A stretch of 64,000 nucleotides of DNA from assembly GCA_023105745.1 (NCBI GenBank), contig JALGQZ010000004.1, positions 9,884,451-9,948,450 on the forward strand, in the 5' to 3' direction. The position numbers and the translations under genes are program-made. The notes under the pieces are model-generated. The model had not been told where the DNA came from, did no database searches, and was given only the letters and a program-made list of their open reading frames with translations. Source of the DNA: Austropuccinia psidii. Taxonomy: Eukaryota > Basidiomycota > Pucciniomycetes > Pucciniales > Sphaerophragmiaceae. Positions 24,172-34,681 of this stretch are shown piece by piece. The stretch's first letter is position 1. The number at the start of each line of letters is the position of its first letter.

Positions 24172-25319
24172 ATTGCATGGACATACCCACTAGTTTAGTG
24201 CTTTCGTTGTCCTGTGCTGGATCAGAATAATTAACAAATGTACTACTGGCCCACACTACCTGAATGAGGCCATGACATTCGGATAGATCAATCCAAAAAT
24301 GCTCATTTGGGAAAATCAATTTTCCCCCTGTACACTGCTTTGACGCATCTCTTTGAATTTGGCCGGTCCGCTTACCAGTTTGAAACCACCATCCCAAAGC
24401 ATACAACGATGCATTCTTATGAAGATGGGGTGAGTTTTTGAATCCATTCATGGTGAAAGTGAGTGCGGAAGCAAACTTGAATGCACTCTGATTTGTGGGA
24501 ATATTGGCTTAACAGTTGATTTGATCAAAAGACGGAACCCCAAATGACTTGTAGCAATTTTGACTATTCTGAAAGAAATTATCCCCAACAAATCATAAGG
24601 ATTGACCTAGAATGCAACTCCCCAAGCTAAGATTGGCACCTTGGTTCTGCCATTCATCTTTTGCATTTTCAATTTTCCAAAGACTTCCATACAGACCAAA
24701 TTGCTCATTATTCATGCTACATTTGCGGCACTCAATTGCAAAAATAAATCCCTCCAGTAATGCCCCATTTGTTGCAATTGGGTTTTTGAATCTTCTTTCG
24801 CAAAATAAGAATTGTGATAATTCATCCCATTTATTGACCTCGACTTCACTCATTGTTGTGAATGGTCTGAATTCAACAAGGGCAATGAGTAATCTGGTTG
24901 AAGAGAAAATTGCCAGGTGCCCAAAATGTTTGATCTTATTGAAATCCACAAGCCTTCAAATTTCACTTGGGGTCATATTTGCTGATACTGGCATTAATAT
25001 TTGTGCTGTTAGTCAAGTGGAGGGAAAAAACTTATTATTTCAGGTGATTTTGCCCTCATTTGTTTTTTGGGATGTCCCACTATTCCAAAGTGGGTGAGGG
25101 ATCACTTTGTGCTGAAGCAGACAAGATATCAGATACTGCTTCCTGCCATTTGAAGCTAAGGTCTGTTGAATCCAGAATGGTGCCCAATGCCCAAGGAGCT
25201 TTATTTGGCACACATCCTTGACTTCCCTGTTGGATCCCACATCACATTGGCTTGATCTGAACTGACTAAGGCCAATGTTCTTCCATGGGGCCCAATGAGG
25301 GTGCCACATAAATGTGGAA

Positions 25320-25346
25320 GCATATATATATATCTATATATATATG
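25320..25346. repeat. AT microsatellite
   Basis: A run of alternating AT/TA broken once by TC, in a non-coding gap of the Tet-like gene. It can form a hairpin. Confidence 0.8.
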
Positions 25347-25879
25347 CTGAGAATAAGCAAGCCACTCACACTTTCCTTCCCCACCCCAATGCTTTCCCGT
25401 GAGTTCCCTTTTACGCTCCTTTCTTTTTTTTGTGAATGGCATGCTTGCAGAAGCAAATGAAATGAAACCAAATGATTACTGAATTATTAATATCACCAAA
25501 ATTTGATTTTGGCCAATGAATCTTTATTAATTGCAGCTAAAAATGAAAGATCACACCTGACCTTTGTGAATTTGCGATCTCAAGTACCTGAACCTGAAAA
25601 TTGCAGTGGATAGTGCATTAGTCAATTTGATATATTGATGTTCCCATTCAATCACTTTCCAATCCAACCATGTGGAATATTGCAAGCATGCGCAAATGCA
25701 ATATGCACCCTGCTGCGGATCCCTAATTATCCTAGTCCTCTTAAAACAAACAGGGCCATTTCACCAATTGGGGGCTGGCAGGAAGTAATAAAACCCTCTT
25801 CCCCCAATGCCCCCGTGTGTGCTAATTGTGGGCACAACTTCCTGACACAGTTTGTGTCTTGTTGGAGTATTTTCAAGGG

Positions 25880-25903
25880 TGTACAGAGGCATGCCTCTGT
25901 ACA
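25880..25903. repeat. Perfect 24-bp palindrome
   Basis: TGTACAGAGGCA followed directly by its reverse complement, without a loop, in a non-coding part of the Tet-like gene. It could be a dimer-binding site or the scar of a small inverted-repeat element. No second copy noticed in the window. Confidence 0.7.
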
Positions 25904-27401
25904 ATTATTTTAGGTATTCATACTGTGGCATCCGGGAAGTAGTAGGATAGGTAGTCACGATGATTAAATTCATAAATAACTTTTCAAAATTCAATTACAA
26001 TCTATCTAGTACAAAGCTAATATGAAATGGGTCAATCCTGGTTGTAAGTTTAGCTGACCTGGGTAAAGTCAGTGTGATGTCATCAATTGAACCAAGACCG
26101 TGCTTCGCCACCCAGGCATCACCAAAGTCTAATACCAAGCATCGTGGAAATTCAAATCTAAGAGGTACAGTGGGGTTAAATGACTCTGATGAGAAGAAAC
26201 TCTTATTCAGTAAATTACATATATACTTATTAGTACGTAGCCACACTGGCTCCACTAGATTTTTATCCTCTGAAAGTTTTTCAGAAATATCAATGAGTGA
26301 TAAAGCCCCCTTGACTGAGCTTGTTCTCCAGTAATCTGAGCATACCATCAAACCACAAACCCCCACCGCACAGAAAGCCGCTAGTATACCATAGCAAATT
26401 CAATTTATTCCAAGATTCTTATGACACGTCAAAAGATCTTTGATGGCCTCATTTTTTTTGAGAAAACAAGTTTGCCTTTGATGCCATTGACTTCCACCTT
26501 TGTATGTGCACGTACCATGTTGTACGCAATCATAAAATGCATAACTGTATCCATTAGATCCTCCAGGTTCTTGTGTGGCTTTGTTGATATCTCATTGTCA
26601 GCCCCCCCACCTTCAATGCTAACTTGTGTTGCACTTTGCTTTGATTTACTCAAGAAGGAGGCAAGGTATTCAACTTCTCCCCATTCGAGTCCAAGAGGAT
26701 GGGTCGAATTTGATGTTGGTGCCACATATGGTTTGGGTGCAATCACATTGTATGAGACTAAACTAATGGATTCAAACATAAAATTTGCCCAAAAATGTTT
26801 AACTGGATTGGCGGGGTAAAGAAGGCTCTGAACCATTTTGAAGAAGGAGTGTTCAGATTTTGGGAGATTATCTGGAGGTTTAGCTGATTCCTTCATCAAT
26901 TTAAGATTCCAAATGTTGTTATCAAAAAACGCTTCTGTTTCCGTTGACTTAAAAAAATCTAACCCTTTATATTGCAATTTATATCACAAGTCAACAGCCA
27001 ATAATCACGTTTCATGCACAAAGATAAAACTCACCTGCCATCCCAACGTCCTCAAGCCATGCCAACATTTTAAGCTCTTGGTTACTGATCACCTTAATAC
27101 CAACAGGCAGGAGTGTATGAGCATCCTTTGTTGGTAAATTTTCCCATTGATTTTTGTAAATCCTATGGATATTATGAATCCCCCCTTTCCATGATTGTTG
27201 AGCAATATTGGAGTGATAATTCAAAATTTCTCCAAACTCTTCCATGCGGGATAAAAATATTCCTTGAAAATTAGCAGAGGATGACACTTTGGGCTCAGTG
27301 TCAGGAATTATATCAGTCATATCTTGTCCCATTGTATCATGTTTAATTGTCTCCCTGTCTTGAAAGGCTTGAATATTTCAAGGAGAGGCGGGAGGGGTTT
27401 C

Positions 27402-27498
27402 ATCATGGATTGTTTCATTGAGTATGGGGGGGCTTTCAGTATGTGGAAGTTCATCATGGATTGTTTCATTGAGTATGGGGAGGCTTTCAGTATGTGGA
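27402..27498 (-). repeat. 48-bp coding tandem repeat of the Tet-like gene (left part)
   Basis: Two units here, plus a third at 48165-48220 beyond element C, encode a 16-residue repeat on the minus strand (HTESPPILNETIHDEL, with a Pro/Leu variation). The units are 48 bp, so frame is kept. The target duplication of element C (GTGGA) falls inside the repeat. Confidence 0.85.
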
Positions 27499-29525
27499 TG
27501 TAAGGTTTGATTATGAAACAATAAGTAAAAATTACTAATTTATTACTTATTGTACTCTGAATGTCCTTATAGTTGAAATAAATAAGATTGAAATAATAAT
27601 AATAATAAAGAAATATTATTATTATGGCGTAAAAATATTATATTATTAAATAAATATAATAATATAATTAATATTATATGAAATTATAATATTATAAATA
27701 ATATATTAATATAAAATAATTAATATATTATAAAGCTCTTTATTATTGTTACCAACAAATAATAAAGGCGTAAAAAATTGTTTTTTATTAATAAAAAACA
27801 ATTAATAACAATAATATTACTAATATTAAAGTTATGAATTAATATAAATACTATTTATATTAATTAAAGAATTATTAAAAGAGTAATAATAGAGAAATTA
27901 TTATAATAAGAGAAAATAACCTACTTTTAACACTTAATATAATAATTTTGAAGTATTTTACGCCAAAAAATATAAATACAACCTTTTCAAATTGTATTTA
28001 CAATAAAAATAAAGAAAATTACAAATTATTCTGGATTTTTACGTGGAAATGAGTTATTAGAGAGATTTTTTAACAAAAACAATTAAATAAATGATTTAAT
28101 CACGTCAAAAGAGTTGATTATAGCAAGGTGGTCTTTGGTCTTTAATAATATAACAGTTTTATATATAAAGAATAAAGAAATTACCTTTGATTTAATTGAT
28201 TTAATGTTTTTGATGTGTCTGAGGGGAAAACAGAGTAAAAAGAGCTCTATTTATAGTAAATACCTCCCTCCTAGAGTCCAACAGGCTTCTAGTAGACGTG
28301 TACTGATCATATCCACTGGAATTGATCAATATTTTAAGGTTTGAGGGTGATTACATCATGATCAAACCATATTACATCATTATTACACCATTATTTAGAG
28401 TTATCACTATAACTCTAAGTGTGATGACATCAGAGGCTTGGCAGAACCCCAAATTTCGTGGATTTTATTAGTTTTAATCATAAACTAATAGTATTCACCA
28501 ATTTTATCACTATTAAGACTGTTAAACTTAATTTAAGGTTACAGTATGTGATCATAACAGCTCAATTTAAGCTCAAACTTTGATCCTCAATAACTTTTAA
28601 GGTTTTCACGCTACAGCAATTCAGAGAGTGAATTCTGATAGCCTGACATAACCTTATTATGCTGCCAAGAGCTTTTTATTACATCATCAAAACTCTAATT
28701 TTGATGATTTTTCTTGTAACTCATCTTTTCTGTCGAAATTCAATATTTTAAACTTCAAATCTTGATTTCAGGGGGTTATACCCTGAATTTAATAATAAAA
28801 ATTACATCATTCTTCACGAATGAACTAGGAGAATCTAACTGTGTACTTTTTTCTAAGTTTGGAACACTTTCACAACAAAGTGGTCAACAGCTCTGTTGAT
28901 TTTTATCAATAATTCATCATAGGTTTTAACCTTGTTTATAATTTGTAAAATAAAGTTCATATCTGTGTTCTTACAGTAATTACGTGGTAACTTTATCTTT
29001 GGTTCATCATTCTATCATGTATAATTTAGAAGATATTAGCTATGATCCTTGAATATATGCGTTGACCAAAAAAGTGCATATATTCAGGATAATTCCTTAA
29101 GTATTAACATTGGAAATTAGCTTATTAATTGTTTTATATGTGGAATTCTGTGGGGAATCCACTGGTACAATTTATTTCACATGTTGTTTCATTAGTTTCT
29201 GAGATAAATAAGTTTTTATGTTTTTTATAAGGTATTGTACCTTATAATTCCTTAAATATTGGCTTTACAGATATGCCATAAAAATGGTATATGTGTATTT
29301 TTCCATGGGGAATCCAATGGTATAATTTATTTCACATGTTCATTCATTGGTTTTTAAGTTAAACCAATTTTAGTACTTATTTATGGTATTTTTTGTATAT
29401 TTGAGTAATTATTTTTAGTGTATAATTATTCTAATTAATTTTAATATAATTATATTAAAGGTATAATTATTCTGAGTATTTTTTGTGACCTTATTGGGTA
29501 TGTGGTCATATCTCAAAGGCTCACA
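27499..29525 (-). repeat. 3' LTR of element C
   Basis: 2027 bp, TGTGAGCC at 29525 to ...CAAACCTTACA at 27499 on the minus strand. Preceded by the purine-rich GGTGGTAGGGAA (29537-29526), the likely polypurine tract. Confidence 0.93.
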
Positions 29526-29643
29526 TTCCCTACCACCAAAAAAGATTGTACCACAATCTGATATATGTGATTAGGGTATCATCCACTGTCCTACCTCTTC
29601 AATAGACTTTTGTTAGTCTTGAAGCTCAATAATGCTTAACTTT

Positions 29644-32600
29644 TTATTTTTCAGGTTTTCTTTCATGTCTGAACCTTCTTAGTAATTTATCAGCATTTGT
29701 TATATCTTTCTCAAGTAGCCATTCATCTTCTTGAGTTGAATTTCTATACCTTACAAGGTATTCCCTTTCTTTTTTGTTTCTTGTCCTTCTTTCTTTAAGG
29801 ACTTTTACTATTCTCTTTTCCTCTCCTTCCTCCAAGGGGGGAATTTCAAGTGGGGGTTTATTTCTTAGTGGAAATAATTCCTTGTCACTTGAACTGTAAG
29901 GTTTTATCAGACTTACAGGGAAAGTTGGGTGTTTGTTCATTAGTTCACCTGTGAGTTCTAATTGCACAGCATTGGGTCCATGAAGTGCTTTTATCATAAA
30001 TAGTCCTGCAAAGGAATCTTTCAATTTCTTTGGGCCTTTTATGTTATTGAAATTAAGGGTTGATACTAAAACCAAGTCCCCTATTTTGAAGTCAGGTGGC
30101 TTATGACTTTTATCCCATCTTTCTTTTGCATATTTAAAAGAATCTTGCATGCATCTGTTTGCATGGTGTCTTGCTTTGTCAAGCATTATCTTGAAACTGC
30201 TTGCTGTTGGATGTATATCCACCAAGTCCTTTTTGAGGGTATCATAAGGAAGTCTTGGATTCCAACCTTTCTCTAGCATTGCTGGTGTTTTGCCAGTAGA
30301 AGAATGGATTGATGTCTTATATGCCAGTTCAAGTGCTGGTATTAGTGTACACCAATCATGGGTAAAACCATCAGAATCTTTGAATTCTAGCCCATAAGCA
30401 CAGAATCTTCTGATCATATCCTCTAGGGTCTGTATCATTCTTTCTGCTAGACCATCAGTTTGAGGATGATAAGCTGTTGAGAATGATAATTTTGTCCCAA
30501 ACAAGTTATGGAGATTTGTCCATAATGCTGAAGTGAACTTTGGGTCTCTATCACTTATAATATTTTGGAATAAGCCTGTGTGGCTAATGACTTTATTCCA
30601 TATCATTATGGCTGTATCCATAGCTGTGTCATCTTTATGACATGGTAAGAACATGGGATTTTTACTGTACCTGTCAACTAATACTAGGCATGCATTATAA
30701 CTCCTGTCTCCTCCTGGAGGTAAAGCTGTTACCCAATCCATATGAACTATTTCCCATGGGGATTTTGGTTCTTGGATTTGGATCATCATTCCAAATCTCT
30801 TTCCTGTGGCTCTGTTGGCTTTTTGGCATCTGTCACAGGTTTGGCAGTACTCTGCAACATCTTTTTTCCAATTTGGCCACCAAGAGCAGGTTTTCACCCT
30901 CTCTAGTGTCCTATCTTCTGAGAGATGTCCAGATGCAACACTATCATGACACTCATGTAAAATAGTGTTTATTAGTGTTCTGTCTGTTAAGGCCATAACA
31001 CATGTGTGTTTTGTTCTATGGTAAAGGATTCCATCAAGGAGGTGGAATCTTCCTTCATCATATGCTTTTTTCCATATTTCATCTAGTTTTGATGAAAGTG
31101 ATGGATCTTTGCAGTCTTTCATTAGAAGTTGGCTTAAGATATGGCAATTTTTGTCTGTCTTATAGCTTTCTTTAACTTGGTTAAAGAATTCTGTGCCAAT
31201 GTCTGTAACACATATTCCTTCTATATGGTGCTCTTCTTGTGGTACCCATGCTGGATTGTCAGGGGTATTTGCTAGAGCCCATCTGCTAAGACCATCTGCA
31301 TTTTTATGAATATTTCCAGATTTATGAACAATAGTCATATTTCCCCTATATTCTTGGATAGCAATTTGCCATCTCAGCATATGACTATTTGGAGTCTTCA
31401 TATTTAATAGTGATTTCACAGCATTACAGTCTGTGATTACATCAAATACTGTGCCATCCAAATAATAATGCAGCTTTTCTAAAGCCCACACTAGGCATAA
31501 GCATTCCATTTGGCTTGCTCCATACCTTGCTTCTGTTGGCTTTATCTGCCTTGAAATGAAACAAATTGGTCCTTCCACTGGTTTATCATTGATAATTTGT
31601 GTTTGGTGAAGTGCAGCACCTAGTTCTTCTCCACAAGCATCAATTTACAGTTTGAAAGGTAGTTTCCAATCTGGCATTAGAAGAAATGGGGCATTTGTTA
31701 AAGAATTTTTCAATTCTTCATATGCCTTGACTCTTTCTTCTGTCATCTCATAGACTGTTTGTTGGTCACATAGCTTATACAAGGATTTAGCAATCTTTGC
31801 AAAGTCCTTTATATGCTGTCTATAGTAACCAGCAAATCCTAGAAATGATTGCATTTCTTTTTTAGTTTGAGGCATTGGTTTAAGTAGTACTGCTGCTACT
31901 TTATTTTTGTCTATGCCTAAGTCCAGATACTACATGTCCTAGGGCTTTCAATTCACTATATGCAAAATGACACTTTTTCAATGAAATTTTCATATTTACT
32001 TGGACTATTTTCTGTAGTACCCTTTCTAGTCTTGTCAGGTGATTTTCCCAAGTTTCTGAGCAAACTATGATATCATCAATGTAGATTATTAACCATCCTT
32101 CTGATAATTCTTCAGGAAATATGGTATTCATCATTCTTTGATAATGGGAAGGTGCATTTTTTATCCCAAATGGCATTCTTAAGTATTCAAAAATTCCACA
32201 ATGGACTATTATTCTTAGTAGTTTCTTGGCATTGTCTGTTAAGACATTTTGATGAAAACCCTTAAGAGCATCCATAGCTGTGATGAACTTAGCTTATGAC
32301 AATTGGGTCAATGTCTCATGGATTCTGGGTATTGGATATCTGTCTGGAATGGTATAGGTATTCAGGGCTCTGAAGTCTCCTACCATCCTTGATTTTCCAT
32401 TATGCCAAGTTATAATGACAGGTGTAGTAACTTCTACTTGCTCATTATGTCCAACCTTTCTTAATACTCCAAGGTCCATTAATTCTTTAATGTGCACCTC
32501 TAGGGCTTCTCTAGCTCTTGGACTGGCTGGATAAGCAGGTCTTCTTAATAAAGGTAGGTAAGGTTTTTCTACATTAAGAATTATATCCACTTCATGTCCA

Positions 32601-32857
32601 ATTATGGCACCTAGTGGCTCTTTGTCAGTTGCAAAGGCATTTTTATACTTAAATAAGAGGTCAATCAATTTTTCTTTCATTTTTTCTGTTAATTCTTGAT
32701 TGAATTCTGCCTCTTTGAGTTGTTCAGATATAAAAAGTTCTTTTTCTGGAATTTTTTCCTCATTCTTAATAACTGTGATTTGTTTTTTGTTATTTAAGAA
32801 TCCAAACTTTTGTCTTTTATTGTAAGGTGTGGATATGAAACTTTGATTAAAAATCAA
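29644..32857 (-). pseudogene. pol: Pol of element C (protease end to chromodomain), three lesions
   Basis: RT N-terminus ([12 protein letters not shown], ~32540), YIDDIIVCSE (~32080), RNase H ([17 protein letters not shown], ~31430), integrase zinc part ([16 protein letters not shown], ~30830), SDRDPKF and [10 protein letters not shown] (~30560, ~30470), and a chromodomain-like tail ([20 protein letters not shown], ~29740). Lesions are a stop near 32294 (TAA where relatives have CAA), a short deletion with frame change near 31905 (GLRHRQK for [10 protein letters not shown]), and a stop at 31645 (TAA for TAT in LYIDA). The first coding bases at 32820 continue the frame broken by B at 42920. 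Both YxDD aspartates are intact. Confidence 0.9.
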
Positions 32858-34658
32858 GTACTTTTCCTGTCCTCAGAATTTGTATATGGTAAAAATCAAT
32901 TAAAAATAGTATGAAATATTATTTTTAAGAGAAAACACGCCAATTTTATTGTTTATAACTTTATTAGTATAAAACAATAATATTATAAAAATTTATTGTT
33001 TTACCAACAATAAAAATTTATCCAAAAAATACTCTACAAGAGATATTTTAAGGCTACAAAAGAAATTTCTTCAAGAGCAATTTCAATTGGAATTAATTGA
33101 GCAAAGAACTGCAAGCAATTAATTAAAGAACAGAGTCTTTAAAAAGAATATTAAAGAGAAAACACGCCCAAAAGTGACCAGAGTGAATTTGGAAACAAAG
33201 TGACAAAGTTAACAGTGATGAAAGATGCTTTAATTCACTTTTGGGGTGGTTCAGGGGTAAAAATGATTATAAGAGTTACAAACAATGATTATAATGATTT
33301 TTTCACGTGGTTAAAAGGTTTAAAATGATTTAAAAGAGGTGGTTGGAATCTTTTATTGATTGGTTTAACAGTTTTAAACTAATTAATAAAAGGAAAAGAT
33401 TCTAACATGAAGAGAAAAGTGGGGCAAAGAAGACATTCTTTTATAGCCATCAATTCTCTTACTCCAAAAGTAAAATTTACTCTTGTCAGTCGTGAAAAAC
33501 AGTCTGACAACAGAAAAGCCAATTATGGCATCATTGAACCCTGGTTTAGACCAAAAAGGGCTGGTTTAAGCCATTTTTAGCCATTTTTAGCCATTTTAGA
33601 CCCTTAAATCAGCCATTACTATAGCAATACCAGGCCTAGAGCCTTCAAAACACGTCAGAATGTGTGTCAGAGGCGTAGAAACCAGTTAAAACTGTTTTTA
33701 TTATGATTGTTTTATCTTAAGGGTAGTTTTACCTTCTTGGCAACAGCTAAAACTACCCCAGTTGGTATCAAAACCTCATCATCAATTGAGTCCACAGACC
33801 CTGTAACTCAATTCCAGGCCAAAAGTGATGAACTTTTGCGTGAATTTTGACATCCCACGCCTGTCAGCAAGGATTTTGGGGGTCTAGCTCCCCCTTAGAG
33901 CTGGAGTTCCTTTTCCCCCCCAAATTTAATCTTTCCAATTTATTTTTCCTTTAATTCCTCATCATGTATTATACTTATAATTTACACATGTAATTCAATT
34001 CAATTGTACAGTACAATACAGTAATAATTGACACCTCATATGTAAATCAAAGTTCACTTATGTAATACACGCGCACATTTTGACATTTCAATTGAATTCA
34101 ATTGAAAATACTTTAATTCCTCATAACTTCTAAACTAAACACAACACCTCAATTTTAACACAAAAATTGATGGTTAACACCACATGTGGTGTGAATTAAA
34201 TTAAGGTTTTGAGGATTTTCAACTTTTGTATTGAAAATACTAAAAACTTAATTTAAGCTTATTTAGAGTTGAGTTACAAAAATTTCACTCAGAGGTGACC
34301 CCACCTGATTTTTTATGAGGAATCCAATGGTGAAATAAAATTTATATGTTTATTTATTGGATAAAAAGTTATAATAAATTTTATTTAACTTTTTTCCAAA
34401 TTTATTTATTTTTACACAATTTTGTTAAAATTTCATTTTTACTTAAATTTTTCAAGTATAAATGTAATTTTATATTTACAAAATTTAAAGTAATTTTATT
34501 TTTAAATTATAATTAATTTTTTATTTTTAATATAATTTTATATTTATATTTTTTATTTTTATTTTAATAATATAAATAAATTTATTTTATTTATATTAAT
34601 ATGTTATTTTTTATATTTGTGGTCTTTTGGGTATATGAAATTACCTCTAAGGCTCACA
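32821..34658 (-). repeat. 3' LTR of element B
   Basis: 1838 bp, TGTGAGCC at 34658 to CACCTTACA at 32821 (minus strand). Nearly identical to 41082-42919. Confidence 0.96.
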
Positions 34659-34672
34659 TTCCCTCCCCCTAA
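34659..34672 (-). other. Polypurine tract of element B
   Basis: On the minus strand AGGGGGAGGGAA immediately precedes the 3' LTR, as in element A. Confidence 0.75.
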
Positions 34673-34681
34673 AAAAGAATA

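Larger units (their letters stand above)
24172..27498 (-). pseudogene. Tet-like 2OG-Fe(II) dioxygenase gene, main part
   Basis: Coding pieces on the minus strand are 27332-27012, 26977-26429 (HFWANFMFESISLVSYNVIA), 26366-25995 (VPLRFEFPRCLVLDFGDAWV), probably 25309-25040, 24949-24593 (NPIATNGALLEGFIFAIECR) and 24451-24172 (HLHKNASLYALGWWF, CTGGKLIFPNEHFWIDLSEC, VGMSMQ). The last block looks to me like the Tet/JBP-type double-stranded beta-helix of basidiomycete Tet-like oxygenases, enzymes that oxidise methylated bases. The expected H-x-D iron motif reads HLHKN and the distal His region FVNYSD, so the iron site is probably lost. The gene is broken by C (upstream) and A (downstream). 25350-25990 has no assignable exon. 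Exon borders are unresolved. The family call is recall, not a search. Confidence 0.55.

Noticed and set aside
32816..32860. A gene start at the LTR edge (short Met-like start running into element C pol)
   Set aside because: The apparent start lies in LTR sequence of element B. The frame only looks continuous because the B insertion happens to keep it open into C.
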